64,000 nucleotides of DNA from Planctomycetota bacterium (GTDB taxonomy: Bacteria; Planctomycetota; JAJSAM01; JAJVHW01), in assembly GCA_021776825.1 (NCBI GenBank), contig JAJFFG010000108.1, forward strand, positions 1-64,000, read 5' to 3'. Position numbers and translations under genes: made by a program. Shown one piece after another: positions 44,769 to 52,654 of this stretch. Positions within the stretch are counted from its first letter, which is position 1. Every line of letters starts with the position of its first letter. The notes below the pieces were generated by a model, which saw nothing but the letters and a program-made list of their open reading frames with translations, searched no databases and had not been told where the DNA came from.

Positions 44769-45002
44769 ATGGGCAAGAAGAAGTGGTGCTTCGGGCGCGA
44801 GGACGTCATCTGCATGACCAAGGACTGCAAGTACATGAGCGACTGCGTCCAGGCCGTCTGGCAGAAGAAGATGGCGCGACTCGTGCAGAAGGGCCGCGTC
44901 GACGGCACGGGCACCCTTCCCAAGCTCAAGAGCAAGCTCAAGAAGGAGGAGCGCGCCCTCAAGAAGAGCGCGCGCTCGGTCTCCTCGGAGAACCCGAGGT
45001 AG
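44769..45002 (+). CDS. small Cys- and Lys-rich protein
   Basis: A 77-residue basic protein: MGKKKWCFGREDVICMTKDC begins it, with cysteines at 7, 15, 20 and 26 that could bind a metal, and a Lys-rich helical tail (LKSKLKKEERALKKSAR). GGGGAGGAG lies upstream of the ATG. No family is recognised; the four-Cys knuckle plus basic tail would suit a nucleic-acid-binding protein, but that is speculation. The same frame is open upstream through the 16-bp tandem repeat, giving a weaker 170-residue alternative. Convergent with the SUMF1-like gene 7 bp away. Confidence 0.65.
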   Translation: MGKKKWCFGREDVICMTKDCKYMSDCVQAVWQKKMARLVQKGRVDGTGTLPKLKSKLKKEERALKKSARSVSSENPR

Positions 45003-45009
45003 AGCGACG

Positions 45010-46659
45010 CTAGTCGGTCTGAGCGGGTCGCTTCACGAGCCGGATACCGGCGTCGTTGAAGACCGTCTTCGCGTCGAACGGACGCGAGTCCCACACCCGA
45101 GCGTAGTCCCGAGCGCGACCGACCGGATCAGCGAACGACGCACCGCGCAACTGTGATCGGTACTGGTCCGCGGTCCACTCGCAGACGTTCGTACCCATGC
45201 CGATGACGCCGAATGGGCTGGCGTCCTCCTCGACGTGATCGACGGTCATGGGTTCGTTGCTCTCGATCCCACCCCGCGCCTTGGCGGCTCCGGTCTTCGG
45301 GCGTGGCGCACCGAGGAACCGCTCGCCCCACGGGTAGATCTGCCACGTGTCTCCGCGCGCGGCATAGGTCCACTCGTCGGGGGTCGGCACGTCGATCTGC
45401 CAGCTCTTCTGTCCCAGTCGCTCGGTCAGCCATCGCGTGAAGGCGCGCGCCGCCCGCAGCGAGATGTTCGTCACGGGGCGATCGAGCTCGGTGGCCGGCG
45501 GAACCCAGCGGTCGTCCTCGTCCTGCACCCAGTTGCCGTCACGACCCGGAACCGCCTCCGACCACAGGCCGGCGGCGCGGAGCGTCGGCTCCTCCGCCTC
45601 CAGGAAGTCACGCCAGAGCTCGTTCCGGACCTCGTACTTCGAGATCGAGAACGCGTAGCCGAGGCGTCGACGCCAGAACCAGTCGTGGAACAACTCGACG
45701 GCGCGCAGACCGACGCCGGCGACGAGTGTCGTGTCGTCCGAGACGAGGACCGTCCGTTCGGTGTCCGTCTCCTCGTCGTGCTCGGTGACCTCGTAGAGCG
45801 GCGGCGTCGGGAACCCATCCACGTCGAGGCCCCAGCCGCTCGAGTCGTTCGGCACGACGAGCTCCCACTCGCCACTGTCCTGAAGCGCGCTCACCTCAGA
45901 GTCGAGGAACTCGCGCCAGAGACCGTTCGTGATGGAGAGTCCCTGGACGTGGTGCGATGGCTGCGTCACGACCCACGCGCGATACAGACGGATCGCATCG
46001 AGCGTCAGGTACTTGCCCTGGCGGCTGTCGAGCAGGTCACGTCGCAGCGGCCGGCGCGAGATCGTAGCGCGGGGCATTGCCGGCCGATCGTCCGCGTCGT
46101 AGCGCCAGCCGCTGGCCAACTTCGGGAAGACCCTCGACCACCGCCCGGCGGCGCGGAGAACGTCTTCCTGAGCGAGTAGGAACTCCAGGTAGCGCTCGTT
46201 CGTGATCGAGTAGCGCCGGATGTACTCGTCGGGATCGTCCGGCCGGCCGGCGTCCAGGTCCTCGTCCGGAACGATGAACGGCGGGCCACCGTAGAAGCTG
46301 CCGGAGGGGATGCTCACCCACTCGGGTTCCCACTGCGGGGCCAGCTCGAAGGCCTCGGCGCGCGCGAGATCGGGAGGCGGGACGAGTTGCTCGATCAGAG
46401 GACGGTTGAACAGCAGCAGGCCGAGCCCGACCACGACGACCGCGACCAGGAGACCCGCGAGCGGTAGGACGAGACGTCGCCACAGAGGGCGAGCCCGCGC
46501 CACTCCTGAGCCGCGTGCGCCATCGCGCAACTCCTGGATCTGGCTCGAGAGCACGTCGCCGCCTGCGGCAGGCAGCCCACACTCCGGGCAGAAGCGATGC
46601 GATGGCTGCAGCGGCTTGGCGCAACGCGCGCAGGGCGACGGACCGGCGGTGCTCACCAC
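45010..46659 (-). CDS. membrane SUMF1-like protein with zinc ribbon and triplicated modules
   Basis: A 549-residue protein. Residues 10-27 are a zinc ribbon (CARC...CPEC), residues 63-84 a transmembrane helix, and the rest a formylglycine-generating-enzyme-like (SUMF1) domain ending in WTYAARGDTWQIYPWGERF, MGTNVCEWTADQYRSQLRGASF and GIRLVKRP. The early part of the fold is present three times: YSITNERYLEFL, LSITNGLWREFL and FSISKYEVRNELWRDFL, each followed by a WRYD/WGLD/WVQDEDD segment. Only the last is joined to the full core. The copper-binding Cys pair of true FGE is not evident, so a ligand-binding or scaffold role is more likely. Starts at GTG 46659. Confidence 0.8.
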   Translation of the reverse strand: MVSTAGPSPCARCAKPLQPSHRFCPECGLPAAGGDVLSSQIQELRDGARGSGVARARPLWRRLVLPLAGLLVAVVVVGLGLLLFNRPLIEQLVPPPDLARAEAFELAPQWEPEWVSIPSGSFYGGPPFIVPDEDLDAGRPDDPDEYIRRYSITNERYLEFLLAQEDVLRAAGRWSRVFPKLASGWRYDADDRPAMPRATISRRPLRRDLLDSRQGKYLTLDAIRLYRAWVVTQPSHHVQGLSITNGLWREFLDSEVSALQDSGEWELVVPNDSSGWGLDVDGFPTPPLYEVTEHDEETDTERTVLVSDDTTLVAGVGLRAVELFHDWFWRRRLGYAFSISKYEVRNELWRDFLEAEEPTLRAAGLWSEAVPGRDGNWVQDEDDRWVPPATELDRPVTNISLRAARAFTRWLTERLGQKSWQIDVPTPDEWTYAARGDTWQIYPWGERFLGAPRPKTGAAKARGGIESNEPMTVDHVEEDASPFGVIGMGTNVCEWTADQYRSQLRGASFADPVGRARDYARVWDSRPFDAKTVFNDAGIRLVKRPAQTD

Positions 46660-47120
46660 GCCTGCAGTCTAGCCCGCATCTCGCCTCCGCCGGATGTCCC
46701 TCGCTCGGGTGTGCTCGCGCATGAGCGCAGCCGCATCGGGCTTTGCGGAATTCCCGTTGACACGCTGGGTGAAGGGACACGACGATCGTCCTTGGCGACC
46801 TCGGTCGCCCGCTAGCCCCCGTCCCGGGACCTTGCGTTGCAAGAGAGAGTCGGGTCGTTCCGCTGGAACGTCCCCTTCGCTCTGCGACCGCCGCTTCGGC
46901 GGCGGTCGCGGTCGACGGGACGCGCGGACGCTGGGCTCCCTCGAGTGGCGTGTGGGTTCTTTCGTAGGACCCGGTTCTTCCTCGTGAGCCGCGCTAGCCC
47001 CCTTCCGTCGACCCCCGCTTCACGGACGCCCGCGCGTCGGTGGACGCTTTCGTCAGCCTGCGGTACGCGTCTCTGTCGGCCGATGGCGGCGAACAGCGGA
47101 CCCTCCGAGGGAGGTGACCC
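46660..47120. other. divergent intergenic region
   Basis: About 460 bp without a gene. It holds the UUCG hairpin at 46884-46909, two direct copies of CGCTAGCCCCC (46810-46820 and 46992-47002) 182 bp apart, and the GGGAGGTGA ribosome site of the AsnB-like gene at its right edge. Confidence 0.6.
46884..46909. promoter_or_regulatory. 11-bp hairpin with UUCG tetraloop
   Basis: GCGACCGCCGC-TTCG-GCGGCGGTCGC is a perfect stem closed by a very stable cUUCGg loop. It lies about 210 bp upstream of the AsnB-like gene and could be a transcript-structure element. No U-tract follows. Confidence 0.5.
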
Positions 47121-49037
47121 GTGTCGGGAGTAGCCGGGGTCTCGCGCCCAGCGGCCGCTGATCCGCTGCGAGCGTCCATGGACGTGACGCGGATGCTCGA
47201 GGAGTTGCGGCACCGCGGACCGGATGGCATGGGCACGGAGGTCGTCGGCGACCCGTCGTCCCGGCTCGGAGCGACCTGCCTGGGAGTTCGTCGTCTGGCG
47301 ATCCTCGACCTCACCTCGGCCGCCGCGCAGCCGATGACCGATCCGCGCACCGGCAACGTGATCGTGCTCGATGGCGCGATTCACAACCACCTCGACGTGC
47401 GAGCCGCCGTTCCCGGCGGAAGCGCGTCGTTCCGGACTCGGTCGGATACCGAGACGGTGATGCGCGCGTATGCCGCGTGGGGCCGAGCGTGCCTGGAGCG
47501 ACTCCGTGGGAGCTTCGCCCTCGCCATCTGGGATGCGGCCGATGGCTCCGTGTTCCTGGCCCGCGACCGGCTCGGGTTGAAGCCCCTCTATCTCCACCAG
47601 GACGTCGATGGGGTCACGTTCGCGTCGGAGGTGCGCGCGCTGCTCGGGGCCGGCCTCGTGTCGCGCGAGCTCGATCGGGAGGCGTTGGCCGGCTATCTGC
47701 GCTTCGGGGCCTGCCCCGCGCCGCTCACCCCCGTCTCGGGCGTCCGTGCGCTGCCCCCAGGAACCTGGGCCCGAGTCCGCGCCGGCCGTGTCGTCGCTCG
47801 GGCGACGTGGTGGGAGCCGAGTACGCGTCTGGAGGCCACGCGGGCGAAGCCGCGCGATCGCGTTGCGGCGGTCCGTGCGGAGCTCGAGCGCGCCGTGCAG
47901 GAGCAACTGCTCTCCGACGTCCCGGTGGCGACCGTCTTGGACGGAGGCGTCACGTCGGCGATCGTCACGGCGCTCGCCGCGCGTGCGAACCCTGACGCGG
48001 TGACGGCCTACACGGCATCGGTCCACACGGGGTCGGTGGCCCACGGTGGGCGCGGCGATACGACGCAGGCTGAAGCGTTCGCGCGCGTCCACGGCGTGCG
48101 TCACCGACGCATCGAGATCGACGAGGTCGCGGCTGGGTGTGCGTTGCCGGGGGCCGTCGCGGATCTGGATCTGCCGACGGCCGACGCCGCACTGACGTGG
48201 TCGGTCGCACAGGCGGCGGCCGGAGACGGAGCGCGCGTCTTGCTGTCGGGAGTCGGCGGTCGCGAGACCTTTGGAGGACACGCCACATTTTGCGTCCTAC
48301 CGCGCGCCGATCGCTGGTCACGCTGGCTCGGTCGCGTCCCCCGACCGTTGCGTAGTCTCGCTGCGGGAGGCGGCGTGCGAGGTCGGCGTCTGGCCGAGCT
48401 GAGCGCTCGTGCGCGGCCACTGCGCGCGCGCTACGACACGCTGCGGGCCCTCTGGTCGTCCCCCGAACTGCGGTGCCGCTTCGACGTCGCCGCGGTCGGT
48501 CTCGGCCTGGAGGAACCGGATGCCGGCCTCCCCGGCCCCACGCGCGTGAGCCTCCTCGAACTCGCCGGACGAGTCCGCAGCTCGCTGCTTCCGTCCGTGG
48601 CGGACCAGTCGATGGCGCACTCCGTCGAACTGCGCGCCCCGTTGCTCGATCACCGCCTCGTCGAACTCGGTCTCGGGCTGCGACTGGCGTCGTCGGGCGG
48701 CCAGCGCGTGCTGGTCGCTGCGGCGCAGGATCTCCTGCCACCCGGGCTTGCGGGCAGCTCGCCCGCGCCACCTCGATTGCCACTGCGTCGCTGGATGAGC
48801 GGGCCACTCGCCGCATTCGTGCGGGAGGGAGCCGTTGCTCTGGACGCTGTGGGCTGTCTGCCTGCAGGCGCGGCCGAGAGGGTCGTCGACGACGCCCGCG
48901 ACGGGCGACTCGACGCCGCGCGTGCCTGGCAGCTCGCGGTCCTCGGGCACTGGCTCGCTGCGAACGGTCCTTGGGAGCAGGCCGACCGACCCGCGGCGCT
49001 CCGGGGGGCCAGCGGGTGGACGTTCACGGTGTCGTGA
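47121..49037 (+). CDS. asparagine-synthetase-B-like protein lacking catalytic residues
   Basis: A 638-residue protein with the full two-domain AsnB layout. The N-terminal glutaminase domain follows the family (ELRHRGPDGMG, RRLAILDL, SDTETVMRAYAAWG, RDRLGLKPLYLHQ) but the nucleophile Cys2 of MCGIAG is Ser (MSGVAG, codon TCG). In the synthetase domain the ATP pyrophosphatase loop SGGxDS reads DGGVTS (residues 274-279), and LSGVGGDE reads LSGVGGRE. The GTG start has an excellent GGGAGGTGA site, so the Ser2 reading is firm. Both half-reactions are probably lost. It stands directly before a glycosyltransferase gene, which suggests a role in polysaccharide assembly. Confidence 0.85.
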   Translation: MSGVAGVSRPAAADPLRASMDVTRMLEELRHRGPDGMGTEVVGDPSSRLGATCLGVRRLAILDLTSAAAQPMTDPRTGNVIVLDGAIHNHLDVRAAVPGGSASFRTRSDTETVMRAYAAWGRACLERLRGSFALAIWDAADGSVFLARDRLGLKPLYLHQDVDGVTFASEVRALLGAGLVSRELDREALAGYLRFGACPAPLTPVSGVRALPPGTWARVRAGRVVARATWWEPSTRLEATRAKPRDRVAAVRAELERAVQEQLLSDVPVATVLDGGVTSAIVTALAARANPDAVTAYTASVHTGSVAHGGRGDTTQAEAFARVHGVRHRRIEIDEVAAGCALPGAVADLDLPTADAALTWSVAQAAAGDGARVLLSGVGGRETFGGHATFCVLPRADRWSRWLGRVPRPLRSLAAGGGVRGRRLAELSARARPLRARYDTLRALWSSPELRCRFDVAAVGLGLEEPDAGLPGPTRVSLLELAGRVRSSLLPSVADQSMAHSVELRAPLLDHRLVELGLGLRLASSGGQRVLVAAAQDLLPPGLAGSSPAPPRLPLRRWMSGPLAAFVREGAVALDAVGCLPAGAAERVVDDARDGRLDAARAWQLAVLGHWLAANGPWEQADRPAALRGASGWTFTVS

Positions 49038-49068
49038 CGTGTCCGGGCTGTGCGATGGTGCGAGTCAG

Positions 49069-50814
49069 ATGACCGCCCCCCTCGTCAGCGTGCTCATGAT
49101 CGTTCGGGTCCGCGACGACCACGTCGGCGACGCGATCGACAGCGTGCTGCGCCAGACGCTCGATGACCTCGAGCTGGTCGTCGTCGACGACGGCGCCGAC
49201 GTCGCCGCGCGCGACGCGATCCATGCCCGCATCCACGACGGACGTGTCCGAGCGCTTCGCGTGGAGGCGGAAGACGGCAGCGGGCCGAACGCTGGACGCA
49301 CGGTGGCCCTCGCCCACGCGCGCGGCGCGTACATCCAGTGCGTCGATGCCGATCAGGCGCTGCTGCCGACGTGTCTCGAGACGATGCTCCACGTCGCACG
49401 CCGACACCCCGACGCGGGCCTGCTGCTCTGGTCGACGCCCGAGCCCGGAGCGTGGCCGCGCGCGCTGTCGCCGGAAGAGGTCTACGAACGCGTGTTCGTG
49501 CAGGCGGCTCAGTTCGAGCGACCGTCACTCTCCGTGCTCTGCCGCCGCGAGGACCTGCTGGCCGCGGGAGGCTTCGAGGCGTCGGGTCCGTTCACGACGG
49601 ACACGGACCTCGTGGCGCGTCTCGCGAGACGAACGCACGTCGTGCTCGGACCGCCGGGACTCGTATTCCACCGACGTCGCGGAGTCGGGGACGCGGGCAG
49701 CCCGGCACGACGCGAGGCGGCAGCGGAGGCCCGTACGCTGGCCCTGCTGCGCGCGTTGGAGCACGACGCCTGCCCGTTGCCAGCCGAGGTTCGTGAGCGT
49801 GCGCGTTCGCGGATCCTCCGCGCGGCGCTGCGTAACTCGGTGGGCGGCGCCATTCGCGCGGGACACTGGCGGAAGGGGCTGCGATCGCTGCGTCGATGGC
49901 GAGCGAGCCCGCTCGATCTGCTTGCCGCGTTCACGAGCGCGCCGTCGCCGGCCGCACCCGCCCGAGCGAGCGTTGGTCCTGTTCCGGGAACGCTGCCCCA
50001 TGCGAGCGACCCGGAGTCTCCGGCAACCGGTCTCCTGAGCGTGCTGGTCCTCGCGCCGCCCGGTTCCGACTCCGCCACGCTGATCGACGCTGCCGTTCGA
50101 CTCCCGCATGCTCCCGAGGTGATCGTCTGCGAACGGTTCACCGCCACAGCGACTCCACGACGGCGCGCCGACGAGTCGTCGCGTGTACGTCACGTGGTCG
50201 CGGCGATCGACTCCTCGCCGGACGAGCTCTTGTCCGCGGGCGCGGAGGCCGCGAGCGGGCGGTACCTGGCATTCGCCGAGGCCGGTAGATCGTCGCTGCA
50301 CCCGCACGTGTTGGAGGCCGCGCTGGAGGCGCTCGAACGGCCCGGCATGCCCGACGTCGCGGCGTCCGGACCGCTGAGCGGCATGGTGGGGCTGCTGCGC
50401 CTGGATGCCCGCGACGCGGTCGCGCTCGAGGTGGGAAGCAACGGAGGCGTGCTCGGCGACGAGCCGTCGTCGCTCTTGGTCCGGCGCGAGGCATTTCGTG
50501 CCGCCCGGTATGGAGGGTTCGGGGCGTGGGACCCTGGTGTGCTCGGGCGCGCCGCTCGTCTTGTCGTCGGCGGCGGCGCCTTGCTCGGTCCCGAGGGGCT
50601 CTCGACGCGGTGGCAGGCCGGATCGATTCGAGCACCGACGCGATTCGAGGCTTCAGAGCTCGTCGCGCTGTTCGGTGCCACCCCGCGCGAGGGCTGGCGG
50701 CAGGCGTTGCACGCGTCGTACGGCGAGCTCCTTGCACGCCTGACGGGGCGCTGTCGTGGAGATGTCGAGGACTGGCTGCTGCCCCGACTCACGGGCTCGC
50801 TCTCGATCGCGTGA
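49069..50814 (+). CDS. two-domain family 2 glycosyltransferase
   Basis: A 581-residue protein. Residues 1-230 form a GT-A domain (PLVSVLMIVRVRDDHVGDAIDSV, in part; LELVVVDDGADVAARD; GPNAGRTVALAHARG; the DxD-type CVDADQ; and a LCRREDLLAAGGFEASGPFTTDTDLV acceptor region). Residues 320-560 repeat the pattern more weakly (LLSVLVLAPPGSDSATLIDAAV, AEAASGRYLAFAEAG) without a DxD, so the second domain may be inactive. No membrane helix is seen. It follows the AsnB-like gene by 31 bp and is probably co-transcribed. Substrate unknown. Confidence 0.8.
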   Translation: MTAPLVSVLMIVRVRDDHVGDAIDSVLRQTLDDLELVVVDDGADVAARDAIHARIHDGRVRALRVEAEDGSGPNAGRTVALAHARGAYIQCVDADQALLPTCLETMLHVARRHPDAGLLLWSTPEPGAWPRALSPEEVYERVFVQAAQFERPSLSVLCRREDLLAAGGFEASGPFTTDTDLVARLARRTHVVLGPPGLVFHRRRGVGDAGSPARREAAAEARTLALLRALEHDACPLPAEVRERARSRILRAALRNSVGGAIRAGHWRKGLRSLRRWRASPLDLLAAFTSAPSPAAPARASVGPVPGTLPHASDPESPATGLLSVLVLAPPGSDSATLIDAAVRLPHAPEVIVCERFTATATPRRRADESSRVRHVVAAIDSSPDELLSAGAEAASGRYLAFAEAGRSSLHPHVLEAALEALERPGMPDVAASGPLSGMVGLLRLDARDAVALEVGSNGGVLGDEPSSLLVRREAFRAARYGGFGAWDPGVLGRAARLVVGGGALLGPEGLSTRWQAGSIRAPTRFEASELVALFGATPREGWRQALHASYGELLARLTGRCRGDVEDWLLPRLTGSLSIA

Positions 50815-50974
50815 ACACGATCGGCGGCGCGTCTGACGGTGCCATCGAAGGGGCCGGAGTCCACCAAAGGCGTCGAAGACCGCACGGCGCGTCGGGATTC
50901 GGTTCAATGTCCCCGCGCGGCGGCGCTATCTTCCGCCGAGTGCGGCGTCCGTCCTGGACGACGCTCGATGCGCG

Positions 50975-51049
50975 GCCCGCGTAGCTCAACGGTAGAGCAC
51001 CGCTTTCGTAAAGCGGGGGTTGTCGGTTCAAATCCGACCGCGGGCTCCA
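50975..51049 (+). tRNA. tRNA-Thr (anticodon CGU)
   Basis: A complete cloverleaf of 75 nt: acceptor GCCCGCG/CGCGGGC, D arm GCTC-GAGC, anticodon stem CCGCT/AGCGG with loop TTCGTAA giving anticodon CGU (reads ACG, Thr), variable loop GGGTT, T arm GTCGG-TTCAAAT-CCGAC. The CCA end is encoded. Confidence 0.96.
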
Positions 51050-51057
51050 GCGCGTCC

Positions 51058-51447
51058 CTAGGCCTCGGCGACCGTTCCGCAGCGCTCCATGAGGCGCTTC
51101 ACGGAGCGGAAGAACTCCGTCGCGGTGATCGGGACGGTCAGGAACGACGCGATGTTGATCTCCTGCTTGTCGCGGGAGAGATACCGGCTCTGCGTCTTGC
51201 TGCGGGTGATGAGCATGAACTCGGCACCGGGGCAGATCTCGCGCACCTGACGCAGGAGCTCGACACCGTCGCTGCCGTCGCCGAGCGTGGTGTCCGCCAC
51301 GACGACGTCGTACGGCGTTGCGCGGCAGAGCTGGAGCGCCCACCGGTCCTCGGCCGTCTCGACTTCGAACGCCTGGGTCTGTTCCAGGCCGACGCGCACG
51401 ATGTCGCGCACGGTGGTGTCGCCGGAGACGAGCAGGCACTGGATCAT
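51058..51447 (-). CDS. single-domain receiver protein
   Basis: A 129-residue CheY-like receiver without an output domain. The phospho-acceptor is Asp52 in VVVADTTL; the N-terminal acidic pair is reduced to Gly9-Asp10 (VSGDTT), and the conserved Lys before the cis-Pro is Val (LTVPI), so phosphorylation chemistry may be altered. SDGVELLRQVREICPGAEFMLITRS is typical receiver helix 3 to strand 4. No kinase gene adjoins; the orphan PhoR-like kinase is 23 kb away. It lies next to a tRNA gene and is convergent to it. Confidence 0.85.
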   Translation of the reverse strand: MIQCLLVSGDTTVRDIVRVGLEQTQAFEVETAEDRWALQLCRATPYDVVVADTTLGDGSDGVELLRQVREICPGAEFMLITRSKTQSRYLSRDKQEINIASFLTVPITATEFFRSVKRLMERCGTVAEA

Positions 51448-51543
51448 CGCTAGAGCTCCTTCCGGAGGTTCCCGGGCCGTCCGGGTCCGGATCTACCATC
51501 GGCCGACGCGGTGGCTCGACCTGAGGCGCCGAGGAGGGGCTCC

Positions 51544-52512
51544 ATGCTGTTGGTCGGCGTCGACGAGGCGGGATACGGGCCGCTGCTCGGGCCGTTGACG
51601 GTCGCCGGGACCGCGTTTCGCCTCGATCTTGCCGCCGGCGCCGAGCCCCCGGGAGACGTCGGCGCCCGCCTCCTTCGTGCCCTGGCTGGGCCCCGGGCAC
51701 GCGATGGCACCTCGTTGCGGATCGGCGACAGCAAGAAGGTCTACGGGAGCGGAGGTCTCACGGCGCTCGAGCGGCCGCTGCTCGCCTGCCTGCAACTCGC
51801 CGGAGCGCCCTGGCCGGGACGGCTCGACGACGTGCTGACGGCGGTCGGCGTCGATCCGGCGGAGCGTCGCGATCGCGCGTGGTACTGCGGTGATCCGGTC
51901 CGCTTCCCGCTGCGGCACGATCCCGGTGCACTCGACGACGTCGTGTCCTCGCTGGGGGACCGGCTCGCCCGCCAGGGACTCTCGGTCGCCGGCCTGCAGG
52001 CAAACGTCATCACCGAGGACCGTCTGAACGCCGCGTTCGAGGCGACGGGGAACAAGGGCACGGTGTTGTTCGACGAGACGGCGAATGTCGTCGAGCGGCT
52101 GCTCGATCTCGCGTTGCCGGGCGAGCCCGCGTTGGTGATCTGTGATCGGCAAGGCGGCCGGCGCCAGTACCTCCCCCCTCTTCAGCGACGTTGGCCCGAG
52201 GCGTTCGTGTGGACGCTCGGCGAGGAGCGCAGGCTGTCGCGCTACCGCTTCGGTCGCGAGGGCCGCCGGGTTGAGATCCACTTCGCTGTCGGAGCCGACG
52301 GGGAGGCACCGCAGGTCGGGCTCGCGTCGATGCTCGCCAAGTACCTACGAGAGGTCTTCATGGGCCTCTGGAACGACTGGTTCGCTACCCGCTGTCCCGG
52401 CGTGCGGCCCACGGCCGGGTACACGCAGGACGGTCGCCGCTGGCTCGAGGAGACTCGCGTCGCGCGCGAGGCCGCTGGAATCGACGACGAACAGCTCGCG
52501 CGCACCCGCTGA
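51544..52512 (+). CDS. RNase HII-like protein
   Basis: A 322-residue protein, half as long again as ordinary RNase HII. The first strand LLVGVDEAGYGPLLGPLTVAG has the Asp7-Glu8-x-Gly10 active-site motif, a second acid is Asp201 in VICDRQGGRRQY, and the LASMLAKYLREVFM helix matches the family ASxLAKxxRD motif with Glu in place of Asp. The middle insert (about residues 60-170) is unlike RNase HII. It may cut RNA-DNA hybrids, or have diverged in substrate. ATG 51544 has a GGAGGGG site and begins at the conserved strand; GTG 51511 is the longer alternative. Confidence 0.75.
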   Translation: MLLVGVDEAGYGPLLGPLTVAGTAFRLDLAAGAEPPGDVGARLLRALAGPRARDGTSLRIGDSKKVYGSGGLTALERPLLACLQLAGAPWPGRLDDVLTAVGVDPAERRDRAWYCGDPVRFPLRHDPGALDDVVSSLGDRLARQGLSVAGLQANVITEDRLNAAFEATGNKGTVLFDETANVVERLLDLALPGEPALVICDRQGGRRQYLPPLQRRWPEAFVWTLGEERRLSRYRFGREGRRVEIHFAVGADGEAPQVGLASMLAKYLREVFMGLWNDWFATRCPGVRPTAGYTQDGRRWLEETRVAREAAGIDDEQLARTR

Positions 52513-52654
52513 GCTCGTCTTCGCGCGTTCTGAGCACCGCCCTCGTCCAGCCTCGAATCCCGGACGCAGCCCGGCCCGCCCCGCCGAGTTCGTTCCCGGT
52601 CCCCTCGCGCCTCCGTAGACTCATCGGCTTCGTTTCCCGGCAGGAGTGCGAGTG

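Noticed and set aside
46812..48281. 489-codon reverse open frame across the AsnB-like gene
   Set aside because: Antisense shadow with no recognisable motif.
50975..51049. tRNA gene as an integration site for a mobile island
   Set aside because: No integrase and no repeat of the tRNA 3' end was seen nearby.
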